NCBI GenBank assembly: GCA_965226965.1
Contig: OZ245715.1
Span: forward strand, 2,108,001 to 2,172,000
Length of the DNA: 64,000 bases
From: Endoryza foliicola
Lineage (GTDB): Bacteria > Bacteroidota > Bacteroidia > Chitinophagales > Chitinophagaceae
Direction of reading: 5' to 3'
Below are positions 16,034-24,955 of this stretch, in pieces (position 1 is the first letter of the stretch; every line of letters begins with the position of its first letter). Both the position numbers and the translations under genes were made by a program. The notes below the pieces were generated by a model. The model saw only the letters and a program-made list of their open reading frames with translations. It did no database searches and was not told the origin of the DNA.

Positions 16034-16759
16034 GATTACTCCCTCCGCTCCTCTCTTATAAATCTGCACCGTATTCTCCAATCCCAAATACAACGCATCG
16101 CAGATGAGTGCGTGACCGATGCTTACTTCATCGATCCAGGGAATGTGTTGGCAGAAATAGCCAAGGTTTTCGCGGTCCAAGTCGTGACCGGCATTCAATC
16201 CCAAACCCAATTCTTTGGCAACAATGGCTGCTTGTTTATAGGGAGCCAATGCTTCTTCTTTTTTTCCGCTAGCAAAGATGCGCGCATAGGCTTCGGTGTA
16301 CAATTCAATTCGATCGGTGCCTGTGGTAGCCGCGGCTCTTACCATTTCATCAACGGGATCGCAGAAGATAGAAGTGCGAATACCGGCACTCTTAAACAAA
16401 GCGATCATTTCTTTTAAATAGTCTTGATGCTTAATGGTATCCCATCCATGATCGGAAGTTAATTGTCCTTCTGCATCCGGAACCAGGGTTACTTGATGTG
16501 GTTTTGTTTCCAAAACCAGGTCAATAAATTTTTGCTCGCGGCAATTGCCTTCTATGTTGAACTCTGTAGTAATAATAGATTTGATGGCACGCACATCGCT
16601 GTAACGAATATGACGTTCATCCGGACGCGGATGAACCGTTACTCCTGCTGCTCCAAAACGTTGCACATCTTTCGCTACTTGCAACACATCCGGATTGTTT
16701 CCTCCTCTGCTATTTCTCAGTGTTGCGATCTTGTTGATATTTACTGATAGTTTCGCCAT
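16031..16759 (-). CDS. pdxJ: Pyridoxine 5'-phosphate synthase
   Basis: PdxJ condenses 1-deoxyxylulose 5-phosphate with aminoacetone phosphate to form pyridoxine phosphate. The 242-residue barrel shows LSVNINKIATLRNSRGG at the start, HPRPDERHIR with the active-site His, NIEGNC with the catalytic Glu, VTLVPDAEGQLTSDHGW, GLNAGHDLDREN and SIGHALICDAL. PLP is needed by TrpB and by the cysteine desulfurase encoded in this window, but there is no operon link. A perfect -7 box lies 4 nt before the ATG. Confidence 0.97.
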   Translation of the reverse strand: MAKLSVNINKIATLRNSRGGNNPDVLQVAKDVQRFGAAGVTVHPRPDERHIRYSDVRAIKSIITTEFNIEGNCREQKFIDLVLETKPHQVTLVPDAEGQLTSDHGWDTIKHQDYLKEMIALFKSAGIRTSIFCDPVDEMVRAAATTGTDRIELYTEAYARIFASGKKEEALAPYKQAAIVAKELGLGLNAGHDLDRENLGYFCQHIPWIDEVSIGHALICDALYLGLENTVQIYKRGAEGVI

Positions 16760-16763
16760 GGTG

Positions 16764-16771
16764 CAAAGTTA
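16764..16771 (-). promoter_or_regulatory. pdxJ -7 box TAACTTTG
   Basis: The minus strand reads TAACTTTG, a perfect match to the Bacteroidota TAnnTTTG box, with only CACC before the ATG. A CTTG lies 17 nt further upstream as a weak -33 element. The spacing predicts a transcript that starts at or next to the start codon. Confidence 0.7.
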
Positions 16772-16821
16772 GGAAAATATGAAGATTCCAAGGGAAGGGG
16801 CTTTTCTATATTACAGGAGTA

Positions 16822-17166
16822 GTTGTTTAGTTTTTTAGTGATTTAGTTCTTAAGTTGGCACTGAATTCACTTCAGGGCAATAAACGTAATCCTACACCTA
16901 ATCCCATCAATCATTCTAATCCTAGCACAGAAGTTGTTTAGTTTTTAAGTTATTCAGTTCTTTAGTTAGCCCTAAATAAAATTCAAAGCATTAAACGAAA
17001 TCCTACACCTAATCCCATCAATCATTCCAATCCAAGCACAGAAGTTGTTTAGTTTTTAAGTTATTCAGTTCTTTAGTTAGCCCTAAATAAAATTCAAAGC
17101 ATTAAACGAAATCCTACACCTAATCCCATCAATCATTCTAATCCTAGCACAGAAGTTTTTTAGTTT
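16822..17166. repeat. 111-bp tandem repeat, three copies plus a partial fourth
   Basis: Units start at 16822, 16933 and 17044 with an exact period of 111, and a broken fourth starts at 17155. Copies 2 and 3 are nearly identical; copy 1 is more divergent in its first half. Each holds GTTGTTTAGTTTTTAAG and CCTACACCTAATCCC segments. The period is divisible by three, but stop codons are frequent in all frames, so it does not look coding. Similar 'AAGTTATTTAGTTTTTAAG' text recurs near 61281. Confidence 0.9.
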
Positions 17167-17342
17167 TTTCGTTTCGCGAATCAATGTCCATGATAGCCGC
17201 CTAACAAAACTGAATTTCATGATACGGCTTTGAAAACAATTCTATCGAGGGCGCAGTATTGTAGCTCTCATCAAAATAAGATTTCAAAATGACCATATAT
17301 GGTTCAAACATCAGTAGATACTAACACGCAAATTTGCAACTT

Positions 17343-17820
17343 GACCCTGAAGGGGTCGCACATCAGTAGGAGGAGGAAGCGAGGATGAGAGGAACGAAGA
17401 ACGAGGAAACGCAGACGACCCTGTGGGGGTGCACATCAGTAGCCATCATTAAGCAACAATGCAAGATGACCCTGTAGGGGTCACACATTAGTAGCAAGAA
17501 TGTTGATGCAGTGCGTTCGACCCTGAAGGGGTCGCAGATTGGTAGCCATCATCAAGCAACAGTGCATTCGACCCTGAAGGGGTCGCACATCAGTAGGAGG
17601 AGGAAACGAGGATGAGAGGAACGAAGAACGAGGAATCGCAGACGACCCTGTGGGGGGTGCACATCAGTAGCCATCATCGTGCAACAATGCAATATGACCC
17701 TGTAGGGGTCACACATTAGTAACAAGAATGTTGATGCAGTGCGTTCGACCCTGAAGGGGTCGCAGATTGGTAGCCATCATCAAGCAACAGTGCATTCGAC
17801 CCTGAAGGGGTCGCACATCA
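17343..17820. repeat. Two tandem ~227-bp blocks made of nine short palindromic GACCC..GGGTC elements
   Basis: GACCCTG motifs start at 17343, 17417, 17468, 17519, 17570, 17644, 17696, 17747 and 17798. The first four are repeated in order by the next four at a distance of 227-228, so the region is a duplicated block plus one extra element. Each motif is a small inverted repeat (GACCC-5 nt-GGGTC) followed by CACATCAGTAG-like sequence. Two of the intervals hold a purine-rich insert (GAGGAACGAAGAACGAGG). Together with 16760-17342 this 1.1-kb interval has no convincing gene. Confidence 0.85.
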
Positions 17821-17826
17821 AATTTC

Positions 17827-17856
17827 AAAAAAACGAAGGGCTCCATTCGGAGCCCT
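17827..17856 (-). terminator. Intrinsic terminator after the 126-residue protein gene
   Basis: On the minus strand an 8-bp stem (AGGGCTCC with GGAGCCCT, loop GAAT) is followed by CG and seven T. It lies about 30 nt after the stop codon of the minus-strand gene at 17885 and ends the 18275-17885 transcript. Confidence 0.85.
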
Positions 17857-17884
17857 CATTTAAAACTAACACCAAGAAGCAACA

Positions 17885-18265
17885 CTAAGCTTTAAAAACA
17901 GCTTGAGTGAAAATTAGTTCGCCCTCTTTATTTAAAATTTGAAGATTATACGGGCCTTTATCCAAATTGTTTAATTGCGTGATACTAGTTACATTGATTC
18001 CTTTTAACAGATACCAACCGAACATGCGCGTTAACTTTCCGTGATCGTTCACCAAACGTACAATCACATGTTGATTGAGATGTGCCTCAGCTTCTACATT
18101 TAACTGTGTGTGAAACTGTGTTGGATGAATGCTGACGTGTGTAATTATTTCCAAAGTATTTTCTAATTTAAGATTGCCGGTATAAGGTGTTTTTAAGTAT
18201 TCAAAAGAATCTTGATCAGATCTAATTTGAAGCGTTGCTGTGTGGTTGTCTAATGTTGATTCCAT
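17885..18265 (-). CDS. Uncharacterised 126-residue protein with a sorting-domain-like end
   Basis: No signal peptide or membrane segment is seen and the family is not recognised. The sequence is beta-strand rich. The end (LDKGPYNLQILNKEGELIF) has the turn pattern of a small immunoglobulin-like sandwich, as in T9SS sorting domains, but without the upstream PNP motif. The gene starts 9 nt after the stop of the secreted T9SS cargo gene, so the two are probably co-transcribed, and a terminator follows. A cytoplasmic accessory function for that cargo is possible but not shown. Confidence 0.6.
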   Translation of the reverse strand: MESTLDNHTATLQIRSDQDSFEYLKTPYTGNLKLENTLEIITHVSIHPTQFHTQLNVEAEAHLNQHVIVRLVNDHGKLTRMFGWYLLKGINVTSITQLNNLDKGPYNLQILNKEGELIFTQAVFKA

Positions 18266-18274
18266 TGCCGTTGT

Positions 18275-19492
18275 TTAAAGTTTGACTAATTTTTGTTGTA
18301 CCAAACTGTTACCATTTAAACCTTTCATGTCCAAGAAATACACACCTGCTTGCAAATTGCTTAAACCACTCATTTCCATTGTTTGATCTCCACTATGAAT
18401 CAAGCTGGTCTGTTGCTTTACAGGTTTGCCATTGATGTCTACAATTTTGATTACCACGGTTTGTTCAATTTCACTGCTCACTTTAATGTTCAACGACTCA
18501 CGGAAAGGGTTTGGTTGAACACTCACTTTTGCGTTGTTATTTGAGTTGCGCACCACCACCACATTTGAATAGCTGAACTTTCCATCGATATCAACCTGAA
18601 GAATTCTGTAGTAGTTGATCTCAGCAGAACGATTCAAGTCTTCAACTCTGTAGTATTTAGTGTAAGAACTGTTTCCGGCAGCCGCCACCGTTTGGATGCT
18701 CGCCCATGTTTTACCATCTGTACTTTTCTCTACTACAAATCTTTCTGTGTTGAATTCTTGCGCAGTTGACCAGTTGATGATGTTTTTCTCAGTTTGTGAT
18801 TGCACATTCAATCTTAAACCGGTTACGGGAAGCGTTACTGCAGAGCATTGTGAAAAAGTGATGTCATCAATGGCTAGGTCGTTTCCACAACCACCTGAAG
18901 AGTTATTTATCAATCTATATCTGATAGAAGTTTGACCTGCAGGCATCGTAAAAAAACCGCCGATCTTAACCCATGTAGGACTTGAAGTTTGAGGAATATA
19001 GTCACTTGAAAAAGTTGTTAACGTAGAAAAAGCTCCGGTAGAAGCATTGTATGTTTCTACAACGAATTGAACTTTAGGTAACAATGCACTAGAACCGCAA
19101 GTACCCAAGCTGTTTACATTCATGATAAACAAATAAACAGTGTAGAAGGCACCCGGAGTTAAGCTACCAACTGTATCTCTATAAAACTCACCGGCGGTAT
19201 AACTTGCGTTAATAACCATCATTCTTCCATTGCTATTACCGGTATGGTCAGGAGCGTTTAACCAGTCTCCGTTTGTTTGAGTGTTTTTGGTAACACGGTA
19301 ATCACCATCTGCTAATGAACCTGAACCGGTATAACGGTAGGTCGTAATTCCGGTAGCTAAGGAGGTGTTTGAACCGGTACCAAAAGTTTCCTTGAACTTC
19401 AGGGTCTCTCCGGAACAGCTTTGCGCCTTTCCACTCATCACAGCACTCAGTACCATCAGGGCTACCAGGATTAAGTATTTAATAAGCTTCAT
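18275..19492 (-). CDS. Secreted protein with C-terminal type IX sorting domain
   Basis: The 405-residue protein has a signal peptide (LILVALMVLSAVMSGKAQ) and a jelly-roll-like domain up to about residue 215 (KETFGTG, a DDITF strand near its end). A fibronectin-III-like segment follows (LPVTGLRLNVQ...INWSTAQEFNTERFVVEKS). The C-terminal type A sorting domain (VQPNPFRESLNIKV...LQAGVYFLDM...KLVKL) covers about 325-405. Such proteins pass the outer membrane through the T9SS and are released or attached to the surface. No catalytic motif is visible, so it may be adhesive or carbohydrate-binding. Confidence 0.85.
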   Translation of the reverse strand: MKLIKYLILVALMVLSAVMSGKAQSCSGETLKFKETFGTGSNTSLATGITTYRYTGSGSLADGDYRVTKNTQTNGDWLNAPDHTGNSNGRMMVINASYTAGEFYRDTVGSLTPGAFYTVYLFIMNVNSLGTCGSSALLPKVQFVVETYNASTGAFSTLTTFSSDYIPQTSSPTWVKIGGFFTMPAGQTSIRYRLINNSSGGCGNDLAIDDITFSQCSAVTLPVTGLRLNVQSQTEKNIINWSTAQEFNTERFVVEKSTDGKTWASIQTVAAAGNSSYTKYYRVEDLNRSAEINYYRILQVDIDGKFSYSNVVVVRNSNNNAKVSVQPNPFRESLNIKVSSEIEQTVVIKIVDINGKPVKQQTSLIHSGDQTMEMSGLSNLQAGVYFLDMKGLNGNSLVQQKLVKL

Positions 19493-19653
19493 AGGGAACG
19501 GTGTTGTTTGATTACCCTATGACGAACTGAATGCCAGAAAATAAATAACTGTATATCAGATAATTACGTCTTGGCATGGAAAGATCTGCTCTCAAATTGG
19601 GAGCATTTTTTCTGATTTTGGGAATGAATAGAAATGAGCTTAAAGAGTTACCC

Positions 19654-22137
19654 TTAGAATCGGGCTACCAGTTTTAAGTTCAGCAGGCGAGGGGTGAGGC
19701 GATTGGGCATCGCATAAGTTGTATTAGAGAAATCTTTGATCAATAGATAAGAAATAGTATTGTCACGATCAATCAAATTGAATACTTCAAAACTGGCCCA
19801 AATGTTTTCAAAACTTCTAAAAGGACTGTGGCTTCTTCTATTGCTTTGATCCGTATCTAACAACAATACACTGAATCCTAAATCGATTCGAATATAGGGA
19901 GGTATGATCAAGCCATTACGGTATTTCACACTGCCCGGAATGTTATAAGGCATGTTGCTGCCATAAATAAGATTGACAAATACTTTTGAATTCTTATTGG
20001 TAGATAGATAGTCTTGCAAAAAGAGACCAAACGTGAAGAATCGATCTGAAGGCCTTCTGAACCAACCTCCTTGTTGCAAACTGCTGTCAATGGGTTGATT
20101 TAAACTGTCTAACTTATAATTGTAGTAGGTGTCGTTTGTGAGGTTTTCGCGGGTACGCATGAAGCCGACACTTATCCAACTTTCCGCATCTTTTACCAAT
20201 TCGCCAAACAAGCGGGTTTCAATACCCATTGCATAGGCTTTTGCATCATTTTTGCCACTATAACGAATCCGCACATTGTCAATATCATAACTCACCACAT
20301 CCCACATGTTCTTATAATATGCTTCCGTGGTCCATCTAAAGGCTCTGTTTCCTGATTTGAAATTGTAATCAAAACCCCCACTTACTTGCCAGCTTTTCTG
20401 TGCCCTCAATTTTTTATTAACGGTACCATCGTAGCCCCTCAACTCACGGTAAAAAGGAGGCTGCGAATAAATTCCAATGGCCCCTTTGAAAATGATGTCT
20501 TTTTTCCACTTAGATGGCAGGTAAGAAAATCCTAATCTGGGAGATACCAGAAACTCGTTGTTCAAATCGTTGTAATTGAAGCGAGCGCCGGCTTGCATGC
20601 TAAAATCGGCTGAATCATTGAACACGATATTGTCTTGAACATACCCACTCAATCGGGTGGCGTTAATATTTGCTCTCGACTTCAATACCGAACTCAAGGT
20701 AAAACTGCTAGGGTTGTATGGCACATTGTATCCAGCAGAATCCTGGTATTGCCATTCATGCAACTTGTCGTTTATTTGGTGACGTTCACCGGTCAATCCC
20801 CATTGAATGTAATGGGCGCCCTTATCGTAGCTCCCCTTATGACTAATGTTCCAAACTTCTATATTCAATTTGTTTCGGGCATAGGTTTGATACAAACCGG
20901 CACCTAATGGATTGTTGATGAGCCCGAAATCGGGTTGACTTTTATCGAATTCACGTTCTCCAAATAAATAAGAGCCGGAAATGTCGATGTTCTCTTGCTC
21001 ATTGTCTTCAAACCTGCTGAGCATCCATTTCAAACGGAGGTCTTTGCGCGGCTGTTGTAAAAAGCTCAAGCCCACCATGTTCGTTTTATATCCGTCTTTT
21101 TCCTTCCCTTCAAAGTAAATATCCAATCCCAAGTTCGCACTGAAATAAGGGGAGAATACTGAGCTGGTGAGCTGACTATAACTGGGTTCCAATGAAAAGG
21201 TTGTTCTTGAAATATTCGAGAACAATTCTAAACTATTCTTTGCATTGAATTGATAGGTAAGGAGTGCCTGAAAATCGGAAGCAGAAGGAACATAGTTTCC
21301 TTTTGTTTCTTGACTGCCCAATAAGTTGCGATTGCTTCGGTTACGGATACCTGCTATAAAGGTGAATTTTTTATTGGAACTGGTGCCTTCCAAATGAAGC
21401 CCTTGTTCCAACAAGCTTACATAAGCAGAACCGCCGAAGCTGCGAGGCTTTTTGTACTGGATGTCGAGTACTGAAGAGAGTTTATCACCATACCTCGCCT
21501 GAAAACCTCCATTGTAAAAATTTACATTCTTAGCCATTTCCGGATTAATGAAGCTCAATCCTTCTTGTTGACCACTTCTAACCAAATATGGACGAAACAC
21601 CTCAAAGTCGTTTACGTAGATCAAATTCTCGTCGTAGTTCCCACCTCTTACATTGTATTGAGAGGTGAGTTCATTGTTGGAACCCACAATTACTTTGATC
21701 AGACTTTCAATTCCCCCTGTTGGACTGGGTATATTGATCGCATTTTTAGGATTTACCACCACTAATCCCGCTTCTTTTCTGCTTCTTTTGTCGGTTACTA
21801 CTACCGTTGTTAATTCTTTTGCTCCTGTTTCCAGTCGAATGGTCACTTTCTCCGATTCTCCCTCACTGAGATAGAAATTTTGTTGCAGGGTTTTATAACC
21901 TTGGTAAGAAAAGACGAGGGCCACGGCGCGATCGGAGGGCACTTTTATTTGAAACTGACCGGAATCTTTCGTTTGAACACCGCCTGCTTTCCCTAAAATA
22001 GACACTGATACCCCGAGTAAGGGCTTCTCATTTTCGTCTAAAACCACCCCTGAAATAACGGCTTGCTTCTTCTGAGCCTGAGAACTCAAAGCAAAAAAGC
22101 ACAATACGATCAGAAAAATGGGTTTCAGCAGCTTCAT
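19654..22137 (-). CDS. TonB-dependent outer-membrane receptor with carboxypeptidase-like domain
   Basis: The 827-residue protein has a signal peptide (FLIVLCFFALSSQAQ), then a carboxypeptidase-regulatory-like domain (AVISGVVLDENEKPLLGVSV) at about 25-105. A plug domain (about 125-230, NVRGGNYDENLIYVNDFEV) and a long beta barrel with the usual aromatic end (NLKLVARF) follow. Such receptors import bulky nutrients with energy from TonB. No SusD-type partner is adjacent, so the substrate is not a clear polysaccharide and cannot be read from context. Confidence 0.9.
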   Translation of the reverse strand: MKLLKPIFLIVLCFFALSSQAQKKQAVISGVVLDENEKPLLGVSVSILGKAGGVQTKDSGQFQIKVPSDRAVALVFSYQGYKTLQQNFYLSEGESEKVTIRLETGAKELTTVVVTDKRSRKEAGLVVVNPKNAINIPSPTGGIESLIKVIVGSNNELTSQYNVRGGNYDENLIYVNDFEVFRPYLVRSGQQEGLSFINPEMAKNVNFYNGGFQARYGDKLSSVLDIQYKKPRSFGGSAYVSLLEQGLHLEGTSSNKKFTFIAGIRNRSNRNLLGSQETKGNYVPSASDFQALLTYQFNAKNSLELFSNISRTTFSLEPSYSQLTSSVFSPYFSANLGLDIYFEGKEKDGYKTNMVGLSFLQQPRKDLRLKWMLSRFEDNEQENIDISGSYLFGEREFDKSQPDFGLINNPLGAGLYQTYARNKLNIEVWNISHKGSYDKGAHYIQWGLTGERHQINDKLHEWQYQDSAGYNVPYNPSSFTLSSVLKSRANINATRLSGYVQDNIVFNDSADFSMQAGARFNYNDLNNEFLVSPRLGFSYLPSKWKKDIIFKGAIGIYSQPPFYRELRGYDGTVNKKLRAQKSWQVSGGFDYNFKSGNRAFRWTTEAYYKNMWDVVSYDIDNVRIRYSGKNDAKAYAMGIETRLFGELVKDAESWISVGFMRTRENLTNDTYYNYKLDSLNQPIDSSLQQGGWFRRPSDRFFTFGLFLQDYLSTNKNSKVFVNLIYGSNMPYNIPGSVKYRNGLIIPPYIRIDLGFSVLLLDTDQSNRRSHSPFRSFENIWASFEVFNLIDRDNTISYLLIKDFSNTTYAMPNRLTPRLLNLKLVARF

Positions 22138-22155
22138 GAACTTGGGTTAGCCGTT

Positions 22156-22163
22156 CGAAATTA
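22156..22163 (-). promoter_or_regulatory. Possible -7 box of the TonB receptor gene, TAATTTCG
   Basis: The minus strand reads TAATTTCG, one base away from TAnnTTTG and identical to the box of the complete carA promoter at 34324. It lies 18 nt before the ATG. No clear -33 element is visible. Confidence 0.45.
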
Positions 22164-22240
22164 GCCGTTTTTTCGGCTCTTTTTTAAACAGAAAATCGAG
22201 ATATTTATTTTATTTTCAACCGATAATATCCTTTTTTACC

Positions 22241-23170
22241 ATGATTTTACGTGTCATTCTTGCTTTAAGCATCTTTCAACTCATTTCTTGCTACGACGAA
22301 ACGCCTCCCAAAAAGGAAAAAGGCAAAGAAGAAGCTTCTGATTTCGTTTTTCAGGAAGCCTTTGTTTCAGGATCCGATACCGGTGTAGTAGACCTTACCA
22401 ATTTAACCGAAGCCAAAATTTCCACCCTTTTGTGTCAAGAGTGGAATCTCAAAAAAATAGAAGGCAGTTCCGAGGAAAGCCAAGTTTGGACAAAAGACAA
22501 TGAACGAATCTTTCCGGGCTTTGTGTTTTTCCCCGATTCGATAGTGGTAGAAAACCCTCACGATAAAAAGAGAATTGGTACCTGGACGGCAGTCTCTTCT
22601 CCCGAAGGCGCAGAGCTGCAATTGACATTTTCGGGTGGAGCAAAAAGAATCTTGCTTTTAAAGAATGTGACTGCTAAAACACTTCTTATGCAGGAAGTTC
22701 AATCCGGAAAGGAGCCCAAAAAATGGATCATGGAAGCAACCGGAAAAGTGTTGCAAAATTATAAGGACAATCCCTTTTACCCTGATCATATCCAATGGAT
22801 GTTTCGCCCAAAAAAGAAGGAATCGGATGCGGAATTGTTTAGCCGAGTAAGAGCCATGGTGTGGTTTTATGGACTCTACTATCGTTACAATATCAAAATG
22901 AATGCAGACGTGATTACTTACAAAGGCTTGCCTGAAGTATTTGTTTGGTATAATAGAGGAATAGGACTCCCTGAAAAAGGACTTATTGAAACAAGCTTTG
23001 TAAACTGCTTTTATAATAAAGAGCAAGCGAATAAAGCCTATGATTTTCTTAGAAAGTTGCTGGTAGATTACGAATACAAGTGGCCCAAGAAACAAAACGT
23101 GTGGCTTTACGCAACTCACGATGTATTAGGTCAAATGGTGCATAAAATCGACAGCCTACAGCGCTTTTAA
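22241..23170 (+). CDS. Uncharacterised lipoprotein of 309 residues
   Basis: The N-terminus (LRVILALSIFQLISC) is a lipoprotein signal with Cys17 as anchor. A charged linker and two regions follow. The first (about 55-165) resembles lipocalin-like 'cost of function' domains (QEWNLKKIEG...RIGTWTAVSS...LQLTFSGGAKRILLLKNVTAKTL, broken here by dots). The second (about 190-309) is aromatic-rich (MVWFYGLYYRYN) and unfamiliar. The function is unknown. The last 15 bases overlap the 3' end of the convergent rpe gene. Confidence 0.7.
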   Translation: MILRVILALSIFQLISCYDETPPKKEKGKEEASDFVFQEAFVSGSDTGVVDLTNLTEAKISTLLCQEWNLKKIEGSSEESQVWTKDNERIFPGFVFFPDSIVVENPHDKKRIGTWTAVSSPEGAELQLTFSGGAKRILLLKNVTAKTLLMQEVQSGKEPKKWIMEATGKVLQNYKDNPFYPDHIQWMFRPKKKESDAELFSRVRAMVWFYGLYYRYNIKMNADVITYKGLPEVFVWYNRGIGLPEKGLIETSFVNCFYNKEQANKAYDFLRKLLVDYEYKWPKKQNVWLYATHDVLGQMVHKIDSLQRF

Positions 23171-23803
23171 TTTTGCGATGGTGTCAATTTGATTTTCAGA
23201 TTTGAAAACAGTGTTACCGGCTACCAGTACATGTGCTCCTGCTGCTAAAATCTCTGCAGCATTGCCTAAGGTAACACCGCCATCGATTTCAATTTTCACA
23301 TTCAAACCACGATCATCAATCATTTTTCTGAGTTGACGAATTTTGGTTAATGTATATGGAATGAAACTCTGACCACCGAAACCGGGGTTTACGCTCATGA
23401 TACAAACAAGGTCAATATCAGCGAGAATGTCTTCCAACAAATTCACAGGGGTATGCGGATTTAAGGCAACACCTGCTTGCATGCCAAGGCCTTTGATTTG
23501 TTGGATGTTTCGATGAAGATGAGTACAAGCTTCATAGTGAACCGTTAAGATATCGGCACCTGCTTTTTTAAAAGCTTCTGCATATTTTTCAGGTTCCTCG
23601 ATCATTAAATGCACATCGCACACTTTAGTTGTGGCTTTGCGAATGAACTCAATGATCATGGGGCCAAAACTGATATTTGGAACAAACCTACCATCCATTA
23701 CATCTAAATGATACCAGTCTGCTTCACTTTTATTCAACATATCACAATCTGCTTGCAGATTCAAGAAGTTAGCTGATAATAGGGATGGTGCAATGATGGC
23801 CAT
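23156..23803 (-). CDS. rpe: Ribulose-phosphate 3-epimerase
   Basis: Rpe interconverts ribulose 5-phosphate and xylulose 5-phosphate in the pentose phosphate pathway. The 215-residue TIM barrel shows APSLLSANF, HLDVMDGRFVPNISFGP with metal-binding His and Asp, VHYEA, MSVNPGFGGQSF and EIDGGV with the second catalytic Asp. VLVAGNTVFKS forms the phosphate site. Length is normal. It has its own promoter box and overlaps the end of the convergent lipoprotein gene by 15 bases. Confidence 0.97.
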   Translation of the reverse strand: MAIIAPSLLSANFLNLQADCDMLNKSEADWYHLDVMDGRFVPNISFGPMIIEFIRKATTKVCDVHLMIEEPEKYAEAFKKAGADILTVHYEACTHLHRNIQQIKGLGMQAGVALNPHTPVNLLEDILADIDLVCIMSVNPGFGGQSFIPYTLTKIRQLRKMIDDRGLNVKIEIDGGVTLGNAAEILAAGAHVLVAGNTVFKSENQIDTIAKLKAL

Positions 23804-23822
23804 AACGGTTCTAAAATTTTCG

Positions 23823-23830
23823 CAAAGGTA
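23823..23830 (-). promoter_or_regulatory. rpe -7 box TACCTTTG
   Basis: The minus strand carries a perfect TAnnTTTG box 19 nt before the rpe ATG, in the 34-nt gap behind the upstream TPR gene. It suggests rpe has its own start of transcription. Confidence 0.65.
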
Positions 23831-23837
23831 GGGGTAA

Positions 23838-24842
23838 TTATTTCAAATTTTTAAGGCGCTCTTTTGCTTCATTGAAATCTTCATCTAAAGCAATGGCTCT
23901 TTGATAGTTAAGCTGAGCCTCTTCTTTTTGGTTTTGTGCTTCGTACACTCTACCCATCCAAAAATACGCGTCGGGGTTCGTGTTCGATACGGTTGCTGCT
24001 ACTCTAAATGCATCGAGCGATTGCTCGTATTTTTTCTGGTCGAAATAGCACAATCCTTTTTCTAAATGAGCGTCTATAAAGGTCCAGTCGAGTTTAATGC
24101 AAGTCTCAAATTCTTTTAATGCAGCATCGCACTGTTTGTGGTCAGATAAATAGGTTCCTTTCAAGAAATGAGCATCTACCAATATAGAACTGCTGTCGTG
24201 GGCAATGATATCATCGCAAATAACCAAGGTTCTTGGATTTCCTTGATTTGAATAGATATTGGCAAGTGCTTGACCTGTAATGGCCAGCGGCTGTAAAAAA
24301 TAAGACTGTTCCAGCGCGGCAATAGCAGCAGCCGTATCTTTTAAACGCATCAGAATGATGCCTTTTTCATAATATGCCATGAAATTGCTGCTGTCTTTCG
24401 AAATAATAAGATCGTATTGTTCCAATGCCTCTTTCCGTTTTCCCATGATGGCATAAAGTTCACTGATGCGACGCGTGAATTCTTCGTTTTCAGGGAATTT
24501 TGCTTGGCAGTTTTTCAATAGTTCGAGTGCTTCACTCAACTTGTTATTCAATATCAAATTGGAAGCATATTCTATGCCTACGGCATCTGTTTGAGACAAT
24601 TCCCAAGCTTTCTTATAATCGGCTGTAGCCAATGCATGCATTTTGCTTTGAGACAAGAGCAAGGCACGATTGAGGTAATATTTGAAATTGTCGGGAAACT
24701 GCTTGATACTGTCTGTATACACTTTGTAAGGCATTTCGCCGAGAACAGAAGTGTCGGGTTTTTCTTCGTTTGAACAAGAGCTGAAAAATACTGCACTTGT
24801 AAGCGCCACCAGCAGGGTTGATAGAAGTAATCTGGATTTCAT
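23838..24842 (-). CDS. TPR-repeat lipoprotein
   Basis: The 334-residue protein begins with a lipobox signal (LLVALTSAVFFSSC, anchor Cys23) and continues as about eight tetratricopeptide repeats. Examples are ALATADYKKAWEL, AYYEKGIILMRL and PDAYFWMGRVYEAQNQ. It is expected to be a lipid-anchored scaffold on the periplasmic side, binding unknown partners. The gene is divergent from the PD40 protein gene, and each has its own perfect -7 box in the 113-nt gap. Confidence 0.88.
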   Translation of the reverse strand: MKSRLLLSTLLVALTSAVFFSSCSNEEKPDTSVLGEMPYKVYTDSIKQFPDNFKYYLNRALLLSQSKMHALATADYKKAWELSQTDAVGIEYASNLILNNKLSEALELLKNCQAKFPENEEFTRRISELYAIMGKRKEALEQYDLIISKDSSNFMAYYEKGIILMRLKDTAAAIAALEQSYFLQPLAITGQALANIYSNQGNPRTLVICDDIIAHDSSSILVDAHFLKGTYLSDHKQCDAALKEFETCIKLDWTFIDAHLEKGLCYFDQKKYEQSLDAFRVAATVSNTNPDAYFWMGRVYEAQNQKEEAQLNYQRAIALDEDFNEAKERLKNLK

Positions 24843-24846
24843 GCCG

Positions 24847-24854
24847 CAAATCTA
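24847..24854 (-). promoter_or_regulatory. TPR lipoprotein -7 box TAGATTTG
   Basis: The minus strand carries a perfect TAnnTTTG box with only CGGC between it and the ATG. The transcript is predicted to start at the start codon. Confidence 0.7.
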
Positions 24855-24911
24855 AACGATTTTAGGGGAGCCTTGTGACAAAAAAATTACAATTCACCCT
24901 CATTTTAGAAA

Positions 24912-24919
24912 TATCTTTG
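24912..24919 (+). promoter_or_regulatory. PD40 protein -7 box TATCTTTG
   Basis: A perfect TAnnTTTG box lies 36 nt before the ATG at 24956. It falls inside the longer reading frame that opens with GTG at 24875, which argues that the downstream ATG is the true start. Confidence 0.7.
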
Positions 24920-24955
24920 CAAATTATCGACCTAAATAAGTTAAATAAACTAGAT

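Noticed and set aside
17343..17820. Regularly spaced repeats that look like a CRISPR array
   Set aside because: The 'spacers' are themselves repeated in the second block, the repeat units vary, spacing changes from 51 to 74 bp, and no cas gene is present.
19588..19611. Hairpin with T-run on the plus strand (GCTCTC/GGGAGC)
   Set aside because: No plus-strand gene ends upstream; it lies in the upstream region of a minus-strand gene, so a terminator role has no client.
24875..24955. GTG start giving a 27-residue extension of the PD40 protein
   Set aside because: A perfect -7 promoter box lies inside the extension, and the ATG at 24956 opens a normal signal peptide.
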